Shown here piece by piece: positions 54,835 to 64,000 of a stretch of 64,000 bases of DNA (the first letter of the stretch is position 1; every line of letters begins with the position of its first letter). A program made the translations under genes and the position numbers. The stretch comes from Nothopassalora personata (Eukaryota; Ascomycota; Dothideomycetes; Mycosphaerellales; Mycosphaerellaceae). The notes beneath the pieces were generated by a model. It was not told where the DNA came from, made no database searches, and saw only the letters and a list, made by a program, of their open reading frames with translations. Location of the stretch: contig CM066291.1 in assembly GCA_033816765.1 (NCBI GenBank), positions 930,001 through 994,000 on the forward strand, read 5' to 3'.

Positions 54835-55969
54835 TCATCCTGCCTTGTAAAAATCGACCGCAACATGCAATGCAAAAAGACCAAGCAACAACTAAAATTC
54901 CAAGTCATGCAAATTAGCTTTGCGATCTCTTTTCTAAACTCTCTTTCAATCACAACCTACCAAGCTTGAAAACACCACAACCACCATAACCTCCCAACCG
55001 CCTGCGTGAACTTTCCCGCGTGCCATCGCGGCCTGTTGGCGGAAGAAGCGGATCGCGCCCAGGGTTGCCATGCCTAGCGCACAGCACTGGAGGATGGCGG
55101 ATATGGGTCTGGAGAGGATGTAGTAGCCGAAGATCGGCGAGGGTGATGGGTGGTGCTGGAGGCGGTAGAGTTGAGCGACGATAACGCCAAGCATAGAGAG
55201 GGCGACGGAGGTGCGGAGGTAGCCGAGGAAGGTGCGTTCGTTGGCTGTGGTTTGAGGCTCGTTAGTACATCGGCATGTCGCTTGAGAAGTAGGTATGAGT
55301 TCGCAAGCAACGGAGTGGGGTCCGGTTTTTGGGTAGGGGTGAGTTCTGATGTCTTAGATATGTTTACGCTACGACAGTAGCCAGTGCTTGGACTAAAGCT
55401 TGGCATTGACCAGATTGCCGTTTCATATTTGACTGCTTCAAGTCGTGACATGGGAGGAGCTTTCTGCTTGCCATGTTGAATCTGGTCCGTCCCTGGCCAA
55501 GGATACCGTGCCAGGACCGGGCACAAGTCCGTTTCAGGCTCTATAGGACTTTGATGGCTCTTATCCTGGCGGAATGCTGACCGACAGAAGCATCAACCTG
55601 TTGAACGCTCGCTGTGAAAAGCCGCGCCATGGATTGAAAGAACAAACATGATGAGAAATCCGGCGAGGCGGGCTGAAACATTTCCTCGAGCTCTGCGCAT
55701 GACCGTGATGGTCACTTACCAAGGTGATCTCTGCACTCGACGTGAGGCACAGAGAGTCGCATATGGTTCCTCCAAAACTTGCGTACATGGTTATACCAAT
55801 TTGCTTCCGTGATGCTCGGATTCGGAATCTTCTTGTGCCTGGAGTCATTGGCGGTGACTTGAGGTAGGGCGATGGCTTCTCGTCCGTCGTCTGGGATATG
55901 GACGGGTTCTGGTTCTGGTATTCTTCTTGTTGCGTCCCCGGAGATCTGGTGTGAAGATCTCTGTTCCAT
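54835..55969 (-). CDS. DUF202 small membrane protein
   Basis: Exons 55720-55969, 54961-55244 and 54835-54891 join to 196 aa from ATG 55969 (MEQRSSHQISGDATRR). The N-terminal ~70 residues are soluble; WRNHMRLSVPHVECRDHL runs across the first intron into ANERTFLGYLRTSVALSMLG, the signature of the DUF202/YidH family. Three membrane helices follow: LGVIVAQLYRL, ISAILQCCALGMATLGAIRF and the last, split by intron 2 (VMVVVVFSSL + LLLGLFALHVAV). GKVHAGGWE between helices 2 and 3 is also typical. Intron 1 is 475 nt, much longer than others here, while intron 2 is 69 nt. Fungal DUF202 proteins include vacuolar-transporter-chaperone partners; the role of this one is unknown. Confidence 0.85.
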
Positions 55970-56714
55970 GGTGATGCTGTCATAAGCATGCGACAGCGAC
56001 TGAAGATGCTGACTTCATGGCGATGGTGAGTGCTGTCTTCCCAAAGTGAGGCTCTTCATTTTACACAGAGTCACCGTTTGGTGTTCTGCAGTCCCGGCGG
56101 ACAGCATCTTCGTACATGTGACTGACGCAAGGTGTTCATGCCGATCCTACCCGGCGTCCGCTAATAGAGCTCTTGGCTGGGCGACATGAGAATATAAATG
56201 ATGAGATACTTGGCCGAGGTTGTACTTAGTTCTCCTGGGCCATTTTGTGGCATGCAAAGGCAGGTGGTCGCCATTGCTCGTGCAAGTCGGGAGGGTGGCA
56301 ATCCTTGGTGAAGGTGTTGTTCAAGTGTTCTGCGATGAGCACGCAATCCTTACAACTGGCCGATCGCGAGCGGTCGCAAATGCTCGGCAGATTTTATTTA
56401 GTCAGCTTTGGCCACAGCGAGTCTGGCACAACAACATGCGATTTGAGCGCTATACGCAGACCGGGTAACATGAACTTCCCTTTCATAATCAACTGTTTAG
56501 CAGGGAGCAAACGAGGTTAGAACCGTACCCTCCTCGCATCGCAGTAGCTCCGAGCCGCGACGACAAACAATCCTCCCATCTCGTCTCACTCTCTTTCTTT
56601 GCGATACGACAACCCGCCACCTCCGCTCCACCTCCCCGCCAGTCAGGACTTTTCTTTCTTCGGCAACCACTGCGCTACCTACCACGACCTGGTAGGGTCG
56701 CCAACGACCGCGAG
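55970..56714. other. Divergent intergenic region
   Basis: About 745 bp between the starts of the DUF202 gene and the zinc transporter gene. Pyrimidine-rich leader before 56715. No element recognised with confidence. Confidence 0.4.
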
Positions 56715-58274
56715 ATGGCGTTCTCTAAATCAACCCGAATCATCATCCTCCTCGTGATCGACAGTGCCTTCTTCCTCCTCGAGCTCATCACCGGGTATGC
56801 CGTCCACTCTCTGGCCTTGGTGGCCGACTCCTTCCACATGCTCAACGACGTTCTCTCGCTGTGTGTCGGTCTCTGGGCTGTCAAGATGGCAAAAAAGACC
56901 TCAACACCGAAGATGTACACATACGGATACCAGCGCGCGGAAACATTGGGTGCGTTGGTCAATGGTGTCTTCTTAGTGGCACTATGTGTGACCATTTTCT
57001 TGGATGCCATTCAGCGCTTTGTGGAGCCGCAGGTTGTGAGCAACCCCAAGCTGGTGCTGATCGTTGGATGCCTGGGTCTTGCTTCGAACATCATCGGTCT
57101 CGCGCTCTTCCACGACCACGGCCACAGTCATGGAGGTCATAGTCACGGCGCTGAAGGAGTTCACAGCCACGATGCAAGAGACGCAGAAGAAGGACATGCC
57201 GGACACGTACACGAGGCATACACAGATGAGCCGCACGAGCACTGGCACGGCGAGGCAGGCACGGACGCTAGTGGCTCTACTGCTGTGGCGGATGTCAGTC
57301 TCCGAGGTAAGCGCAGACATAGCCGAGCAGGCTCGAAGGGCTTCGTCACCTACGATGAGTACCCTGGACCAGCTGCTTTCCGCAACTCGATCATTGCCGC
57401 AAGCAACATGGAGCCGATAGATTCCGATGAGGGCGAGACCGAGATTGTGCCAGATCGTGAAGGCGTCGAAACCACCGATGCATATGAGCCATTGATGGCT
57501 GGTACTGCCCAGAAAATCAGCCACGATGGCGGTTCTGCAGCACCGCGCAAGTCGAATGAACATAAGGACCACAAGCACTCGCGTCCGAGAGAAGCTGGCA
57601 AGGGAGGTGGCAGCCACTCACACGGCGATCTCAACATGAAGGGCATCTTCCTGCATGTCATGGGCGATGCTCTCGGCAACATTGGTGTCATTGCGACTGC
57701 GCTCATCATCTGGTTGACCGAGTTCGAGGGCCGCTACTACTTTGATCCTGCCATCTCGCTTGTCATCACCTGCATCATTCTGGCATCTGCCATTCCACTC
57801 TGCAAGGCTGCTTCTCGAATCCTGCTACAGGCTGTTCCTCACGGCATTGAGGTCGACGACATTCGCGATGACATAGAGGACTTGTCTGGCGTTGAGAGCT
57901 GTCACCACTTGCACGTCTGGCAATTAAGTGACACCAAGCTTGTGGCTAGTCTTCACGTCCGAGTCACTTTCAACTTCAAGGGCGAGGGATCGCAGCGATA
58001 CATGCAGCTCGCCTCCGCCATCCGCGAGTGCCTCCACGAGTATGACATCCACTCTTCCACTATTCAGCCGGAGTTCCACCACGGTTCAGAGAGCGACGAT
58101 GGTCGCGGTAATGTCGAAGACTCTACCGATACATCGCGGAACGGCTCAGTGCGCGGCATGGACAAGAGCTGCTTGTTGGAGTGCAATGACAACTGCGGTG
58201 GTGGCAAGAGCTGTTGTCCACCAGAGCAGCAGAACAAACACAACTCACACGATGATCATGGTCATTCTCACTAG
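56715..58274 (+). CDS. Zinc/cation transporter of the CDF family (Zrc1/Cot1-like)
   Basis: Single exon, 519 aa, ATG start. Proton-coupled export of Zn2+ (and perhaps Co2+/Cd2+) from the cytosol into the vacuole or another organelle. Six membrane helices; metal-site motifs H41/D45 (VADSFHMLNDV, helix 2) and HVMGDALGN (helix 5). Between helices 4 and 5 a long His-rich loop begins with HDHGHSHGGHSHG (~133-145) and runs through an acidic stretch to a second patch, GGSHSHGD. After the helices a CDF C-terminal domain carries VESCHHLHVWQLSDTKLVAS. The extreme C-terminus adds a Cys-rich CNDNCGGGKSCCPP and a His tail (HDDHGHSH), possible extra metal-sensing sites. Intact. Confidence 0.93.
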   Translation: MAFSKSTRIIILLVIDSAFFLLELITGYAVHSLALVADSFHMLNDVLSLCVGLWAVKMAKKTSTPKMYTYGYQRAETLGALVNGVFLVALCVTIFLDAIQRFVEPQVVSNPKLVLIVGCLGLASNIIGLALFHDHGHSHGGHSHGAEGVHSHDARDAEEGHAGHVHEAYTDEPHEHWHGEAGTDASGSTAVADVSLRGKRRHSRAGSKGFVTYDEYPGPAAFRNSIIAASNMEPIDSDEGETEIVPDREGVETTDAYEPLMAGTAQKISHDGGSAAPRKSNEHKDHKHSRPREAGKGGGSHSHGDLNMKGIFLHVMGDALGNIGVIATALIIWLTEFEGRYYFDPAISLVITCIILASAIPLCKAASRILLQAVPHGIEVDDIRDDIEDLSGVESCHHLHVWQLSDTKLVASLHVRVTFNFKGEGSQRYMQLASAIRECLHEYDIHSSTIQPEFHHGSESDDGRGNVEDSTDTSRNGSVRGMDKSCLLECNDNCGGGKSCCPPEQQNKHNSHDDHGHSH

Positions 58275-58736
58275 ACGAAATATTCTACGACTTACCATGA
58301 CGGATACCTTTCACTACACTGTTCTCTTACTGAGACGGCCGATAAATGAGGCTCGAGGCAAGGCGGGTTGCTCTCGTTTTTGCACGCTGTTCAAGCGAAG
58401 ATGAGCAGAGAGCTGCTCGAGATGGGCGAGATTGTCACATTCTATCTGTAAAATTCGTTCTTATATACGTTGCAGTGTCTGATGAGTCGCAGCCCTCCAA
58501 CGCCTCCGCGTGCGCGTGTCCTTTTAAGTTCGCACCTTCTTCGCGAGATCCTGGTGGATACGAACCCTGTACGGCAAGGATTATATCTTTCAGCAAAACG
58601 TCATTGGCTTCGCACAGCAGCCGCTACATGTATGAAAACTTGGTGGGAGCATTTTTCACAGAACCTGGAACACAGCACGACCAACTCAAGGAGTATCTAG
58701 CAAGCCGACCATCAACCTCAGCACCCCTCAGACGCC
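58275..58736. other. Intergenic, no gene recognised
   Basis: About 460 bp between genes of the same orientation. Overlapping short frames are shadows of no known gene. Confidence 0.35.
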
Positions 58737-59117
58737 ATGTCAGCTACCAACACCAACAACACCAGCAAACAATCCCACGCCATCGATCCCGCAACAACCT
58801 CAAACCTCCCACCCAAAGTCCAAGCGAAACTCCCTGAGAGCGTGGAAGATGCTCTCCCCAACAAAATTCACGATACTGGTATGCCGATATCCCTCCCTGT
58901 TTCATCACGATTCTGACGCCCTCACGCAGGCAACCCTGACAAATACTCCCACGACAAAGGCCACAGTATAGTGCCGGAGCGCGTGGCGCAGAGTTTACCG
59001 ACGAGGGTGGAGGAGATGGTGCCGGATGCTATCCATGATACGAGCGGGAAGAAGAGTGGACAGGCTGCGCGGGAACAAGCGGGAAGGGTTGAGGAGGATG
59101 GGAGGGTGCATTCGTGA
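58737..59117 (+). CDS. Small hydrophilic IHDT-motif protein (paralogue 2)
   Basis: Two exons, 58737-58878 and 58930-59117, with a 51-nt canonical intron in phase 1, give 109 aa. Hydrophilic and probably disordered, rich in Lys, Glu, Asn and Pro. The pattern is LPPKVQAKLPESVEDALPNK + IHDTG, NPDKYSHDKGHSIVP, then QSLPTRVEEMVPDAIHDTSG. About half of the residues match the protein at 43475-43861, including the shared ending PDAIHDTSGKK. This copy lacks the extra central segment of the other. The tail (GRVEEDGRVHS) differs. Function unknown. The intron position and the shared motifs make the gene model solid. Confidence 0.82.
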
Positions 59118-59369
59118 GGGTGAAGGGTTTTTAGAGGGAGTGTGTCTTTGGGGACGGAGGGGAAACTGTGGTATTGTTCACTGGAGTCGAGCTGTGTGTA
59201 CTTGGGTCCAGGACTAGACTTCGAGTTCGACCTTATGCCATCAAGGTCCGATGTGAAAGGTGCTTGTTTCGACTACACATGATCGATTACTGTACTTGTT
59301 TAGACTTTGTATGTATATCCTGTGCAAAATAGATACAGACATTACGGTCGAACAATTCGTTCACTTCAC

Positions 59370-61345
59370 CTAACAGTCTTTGCTCCAGTACAGCTCCGCA
59401 TACTTCGGAATCGTAGCATAACTCGTGAAGATGCCTCCAGTGCTGTTGGTCACATTAATCCAGTCCGTCGTATTCCACTGCAAGTACTTCGCCGCAGCTG
59501 CAGCGAAGAAGCTTGTCACATATACATCCACGAGCGTGGAGTCGTCTGTAATGTTCGCGGTCGAAACATTCGCTGCAACGTAATGAGGCGAGCTGTAGTA
59601 TCCCTGGTTGTAGTGAATGGTGTTGTCACCCTCTGAGCCGAAGTCATCCTTCGTGACATAGCCAGCAGTCTCGTACAAGCCGGTGGCGTTATCATACGTC
59701 GTCTCAGGGAGGTCCTGGCGCTTGTAGACTGTGTCGGTCTGCATGTTTGCCAGGATGTGCTTGGCAACGGACCAGGGAGCGGTCATGTATTGCCATACGT
59801 TCATGTAAGGGTTGGCTTGGTATGCGTTGTCCACGGTGAAGCGGCCCTTGAGAAGATCGTATCGGAAGCCGCCAGTGTTCGTCATGATGATTCGCGGCGT
59901 GTTGTTGCGGCCTTGAGCATAGACTACAGCGGGGAAGATCTTGGTCGTGAGGTAGTTGAAGAGGTTGTTGTCCGAGGTCACTGGGACGTAGTTGGTGTAG
60001 AAGTTGTCTGGCGAGCACCCGAGGAGGTCAGTGAGCTGTGGCAGGGAGGAGATGTTCTTCGTAATGTCTACGGATATGCCCTTGCCATATGGGGTGTCGA
60101 GGCCTTGCTTGAGCGATGCAGTGTGCCTCTCGAAGGTTGGCCTGTTGAAGTCAAGGAATTGGCGACTATACGACAGACTGGATGATGCCAGACGAGTGGC
60201 ATTGATCCTGACGCCTCCGGTGGAGTTCGTAGCGTTGCCGGCTGTGATATTTATATCGCCTGGTCCCATCGGAGACTTTGCGCGAGTAACAATGGATGGC
60301 AGACCATCAATCGAAGTCCACCCTACAGTCTCACAATATCGGCCAGCTGCTGTGCCCATCGCCGCAGCGTCCCATGCAACACCATCACGGATGTGGCGAT
60401 GGCCTCCAAAGATCTGGATCGGAGTCTTTGGCTGATAGGTACGAATAGCATTGTAAATGAGGTTCCACTCTGCCGAGTCACGGAGTGTGATGTGGCCAGA
60501 TACCAGGAAGATATCGATGTCTTTTCGTTGGACCTGCTCCTTGAACCACGATTGCTGGACTGCAATACCGACTGGAGTAACGATAGAGGCGTTGCTGTTG
60601 CCAGTGAAGTTGAAGATGAACGCGAAGGACATGACTCGGATGCCCATTTTGGTCTGGAAGTACGCATATCTGTTGGAGAATGGCTTGCGGACATTTTGAT
60701 CGTAGATATCGACGTTGCTGGTCACATAGCGGCCTCCCCAGTTCGGAGCAAAGTTGCGGTAAGTGTCATTCGCGATCTCAGTAGTGTAGAGTTCGTGATT
60801 ACCAATTGACAGTAAATCATACGGCAATCGCTTGAAGATGGGCAAAGTGAATTTGCCATTTGGCGTAGTCTTACGCGATGTCAGTCTTAAACCCAAACAC
60901 ACAGACTAATACGCGACTTACAACATCACCGAAACCAGTTCCATCGTGCAGATCACCAGAGTCTACGAGGAGAAGATCCACTCCCAGGACGTCGGCCTTG
61001 GCCTTCATCTTCCTGACAAAATCGGCAAAGTCACCATAGTCAGCACTGTAGTTTTCGTCCAGCAGATGACCTGCGAGCCACCTGGTTCCTTGTCAGTGTA
61101 TTCCTACGAGGGTCAACGAGGAGGAGCTACTACCCGTGTGTATCTGTGGTGCTAAGGAAGTTGATCTGACCCCAGTGAAGTTCCTTTATCTGCTGTGGGA
61201 ATGTTTCCAAAGCACCAGGCTGTGTCCTGGCCATGAGGTTGTGTTTGAGGTAGCCTCCCATAACCGGAGTGCTCCAGTCATGATCTTCACATCCTGTGCT
61301 CAAGCCAGCATAGAGAGCTGCTAGCGCGAAGAGGTCGACGAGCAT
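59370..61345 (-). CDS. Secreted calcineurin-like metallophosphoesterase (5'-nucleotidase-like)
   Basis: Exons 61134-61345, 60922-61081 and 59370-60869 join in phase to 623 aa. Start is ATG 61345 with a signal peptide ([19 protein letters not shown]). Metal-binding motifs are all present and in order: TTDTHGW (D-x-H), [12 protein letters not shown] (GD), SIGNHELY (GNHE), VSGHITLRD and FGGHRHIRD (GGHxH). About a dozen N-glycosylation sites (for example [25 protein letters not shown]) suit an extracellular or wall-bound protein. The C-terminal part with [18 protein letters not shown] resembles the 5'-nucleotidase C-terminal domain. Likely hydrolyses nucleotides or other phosphomonoesters outside the cell; substrate not known. 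Intact. Confidence 0.9.
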
Positions 61346-62111
61346 CTTGACGAATGTCCTCTTGGTCCTGCTGTGCTCGTTGTTGGTCACGTCCAGTAGG
61401 CCGCCTTTCAAGAAGAGATGGGGCTTTGGCGGAGTCGAAGAGCCCAGACACGGCGACAAAGCTGAGTGTTGCTATACGAAGACGACCTTTAGACTTTATC
61501 TACTTTCTGTCTGGACGTCTGCTCCAGCACGTGGCACCACAGTGGTCGCAACACCGCCCACACGAACGATCCTTGGCGCGCACGCATTGAGCTCGGTGGA
61601 GTTTATTATGCAGGCTAGAGGTGGAGTGTGGTTGGTTGAGGAAGGTGCTTGATTTCAGGTGTTCTGGGGAAGCGGTGCGGCCCTAGCCGCGTCGAGCACA
61701 GACTCCTTCGATGCGCCAGCGAGATTGTGTTGCGCGGATCCCTGCAGAGACTCTGTGTAGTGAGAGATGACCAGAATGTTGCGGTGTGTGGAGCCACATC
61801 GTACAAAGTAGTACTTCCACTATTGTGCCAGTACACAGCCGAGGCGATGTGATCTCAACATTGGAAATGAGACGCTCAATCATGCCTGCGTCTCGTTCAT
61901 AGTTGTGGATGGCAGCAACGGCTTCGGACAAATCCGTGTGACGCAGCATTCTGTGGCATCTGATCCTTTTGAGGCAGGCCCAATATGCGCTCTGGCACGA
62001 CTCAACGATGCTCGAGAAGTCATGCGCTCGGACGACAGCAGGCTCTTCTCAGTGGAGCCATCGATGTGGACTTATGACCCGCTCAGCACGCCCTCTTCAT
62101 TCCGTAGCACT
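61346..62111. other. Intergenic, no gene recognised
   Basis: About 770 bp between two minus-strand genes. It must contain the promoter of the phosphoesterase and the 3' UTR of the folate gene. Confidence 0.4.
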
Positions 62112-63564
62112 TCACATCGTGTCCTCCTGCTGCAGAAGGCGTAGGACAGGCCCGACCAAGGACTGACTGCCGGTCACCAAGGTATGTGATACACAGTCTT
62201 TCGGCGTCAACGTCTTCACGCGATCAATCGCGCCCGGTATGGTGGGTTCATGGGCAACAAGTGTATCAGGCAGATGCCTCCGCCATATCGTTTCAAAGAA
62301 CTTTGAACTCTCCGAGACCTCGCTCGTGGGATCAATAGCACCAGCATAGGTAGTGAAGACAATGTGTTGCACGTGAACGCTGCAAGCTTTCAGAGCCACT
62401 GCTAGTCGCTCGAGTAAGGCATCTGCGTCTCGGAGCTCATTGATATGACTGAAGACGACAGTGCGTATCACATCAGGCTCCAGTCCGGCGAAGTCGAGGC
62501 TGGTCTCCTCGAACCATTGGGCGGCCAGTGCGATGCTCATTTCGTTGTGTGCGGCATCGAGAAACCATATATGTGGTTCTCGAGCAATGACCTGGTATCT
62601 TCCCGGCCAGCTCCACTGCTCAACTCCAGTCCTAACGTCTTCAATAGTCAGCTCGGCTTGACCAGCTGGTGCAACTCTTTCAAGGAATGCCTGAGCAGCC
62701 GCTGCCGCGAGGACTGCATTCTTGCGCTGCACAGATGGACTGAGCTGTGAAGCCTTGTCTGGTAGCCTTGGATCTTCGTCGACCACGGTCAGAGATGATT
62801 CAGCCTCTCTTGCCCGCCGTTGCAGAACTTCGAGAGCCGAAGGTGTCTGAGTAGTGGATAGCGCCACAGCGCCTTTCTTGTAGATCCCAGCTTTGTGCCA
62901 AGCGATATCCTCGAGAGTCGGTCCGAGCATGTCAATATGATCCATACCTAATGAGGTGACGGCTGTCACTATAGGCTGTGACACCACATTCGTGGCGTCG
63001 TGTTCGCCACCACTGTGTGTCTCGACTATGGTCGCATCTACGCCCTCGCGTATGAACACATGGAATGCAAGCAAAGCCCACAACTGCAAGTACCTTGGCC
63101 CGCGTTCTATGGCCGGCTTGGAGACGTCCAGCTCCTGAGCAAGCTGTGGCAGTAGATCGTAGACCTCAAAGAAGTACTTGGCCAATACATCGCGTGGCAA
63201 GGGCTGGAACCCGATTCTGATCCGCTCTTCGGGGCGAATAAGATGCGGCGATGTATAAAGCCCAATCTTCTGAGGAAACGAGGTGCGAGCTGCATGTGCT
63301 CTCAGCATCGAATCGATGAAGGAACATGTGCTGCCTTTGCCTTTTGTGCCGGCCACGTGGATGACATTGAGTGCGTTTACGTCGGCTTCCTGGACCGTGA
63401 GTTAGTACCGGCCGTGACACTCAACATCTATAGCATACTGTGTGCCCCATTACGCTCAGCCACTCCGTCATGCCAACCTTGCTGGGCACGCCGCGATTCT
63501 TTGGTGCCCTATCGGCAACATCCAAAGGCCTTTTAGTTCTCCGACGACTCTCCAGTATCGCCAT
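62112..63564 (-). CDS. Folylpolyglutamate synthase
   Basis: Exons 63439-63564 and 62112-63389, with a 49-nt intron (GTATGC...GGTCCAG, branch-like CTAAC) in phase 0, give 467 aa. ATG 63564 (MAILESRRRTKRPLDVADRA) is chosen because the frame continues into TEWLSVMGHT and then NALNVIHVAGTKGKGSTCSF, a normal Mur-ligase N-terminus. The ATP P-loop GTKGKGS is at 56-62. IGLYTSPHLIRPEERIRI, IVETHSGGEHDATNVV, SLGMDHIDMLGPTLEDIAWH, SWPGRYQVI and LDAAHN are the expected family motifs. The enzyme adds glutamates to tetrahydrofolate (Met7-type), needed to retain folates and for methionine synthesis. Dihydrofolate synthase is the alternative. Intact. Confidence 0.9.
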
Positions 63565-64000
63565 TGCATCCTGCTGTCCTTAGTTGGGTCCATGCTCATT
63601 TCTCGCAACTTCGCACCTCATACGTCCTGCCACTATATCTGCTGTTGATCGATATCTGTCTATTCTGCGATAGACTTGCCATGGTATGAGTTTGTCTGAC
63701 CGATTGGCTGAAAACTGACACGAAGCAAGAGCCTCCTGCATAATGATCAGTGGAGGATGCTGTAATTCTCTGTACGAGCTCTTGCCCAAGGAGTCCGCAG
63801 CCTCGAATATGAGGGAAGACAGTGCATCTCATTTGATGCAGCGTTATGAAGCCGGCTCGCCACCTTTACAGACCGAACAGCTGATCATGCGGTGCGTTCA
63901 TGCTACTCCACACTCGATACTGTAGGCATGGCGGTAGGTCGTATTGAGTCCATACGCGAGTCGTTTGTTATGAAAGTGCCAGGAGAAAGAAGCTCGAGCG
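63565..64000. other. Right-end intergenic, no gene recognised
   Basis: Promoter side of the folylpolyglutamate synthase gene. No protein-like frame; a gene outside the window may begin near the edge. Confidence 0.35.

Overview
The window is a piece of a filamentous ascomycete nuclear chromosome. Genes are spaced eukaryotically and most carry one to six short GT-AG introns of about 45-110 nt. The gene set is fungal: a P-type plasma-membrane H+-ATPase, ERG28, a Zn2Cys6 regulator, a Set3-type PHD/SET protein, an oligopeptide transporter and a pogo/Fot1 transposon. Protein style suggests Dothideomycetes, perhaps Mycosphaerellales, but this is an inference. No tRNA, rRNA, CRISPR or operon was seen. 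Gene starts and splice sites were worked out by hand from reading frames, splice consensus and remembered protein families. No database search was possible.

Layout. 1-12 kb: a charged disordered protein (DUF8035-like), an unknown three-exon gene, an oligopeptide transporter broken by three lesions, a 2.5 kb gene-poor stretch with a 25-bp minisatellite, and a Zn2Cys6 regulator. 13-25 kb: a decayed KREP-repeat remnant, the Set3-like gene, a secreted/single-pass cysteine-rich membrane protein, and a short-chain dehydrogenase broken by a 4-nt insertion. 25.8-29.4 kb: the five-exon H+-ATPase gene, intact. 32-33.5 kb: a disordered protein with a C-terminal hydrophobic tail.

33.9-43.3 kb is a decay zone. 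It holds a large vWA-like pseudogene, a complete pogo-type transposon (37,021-38,886) with perfect 70-bp inverted repeats and a TA duplication, a 2EXR/F-box-like remnant and a helicase-like remnant. Intact inside it is a head-to-head pair of ER lipid genes: the 3-ketoacyl-CoA reductase (IFA38 type) and ERG28, 210 bp apart.

43-64 kb: two paralogous small hydrophilic IHDT-motif proteins (43.5 and 58.7 kb), a seven-exon secreted repeat protein whose introns are all phase 1, a D-2-hydroxyacid dehydrogenase, a 7TM receptor-like protein, a DUF202 membrane protein, a zinc CDF transporter, a secreted metallophosphoesterase and folylpolyglutamate synthase.

The genes do not form a biosynthetic cluster. 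Shared themes are membrane transport and ion homeostasis (H+-ATPase, OPT, CDF) and ER lipid synthesis. The most notable signals are the intact transposon, the contrast between intact housekeeping genes and broken accessory genes, and the two uncharacterised small-protein families.
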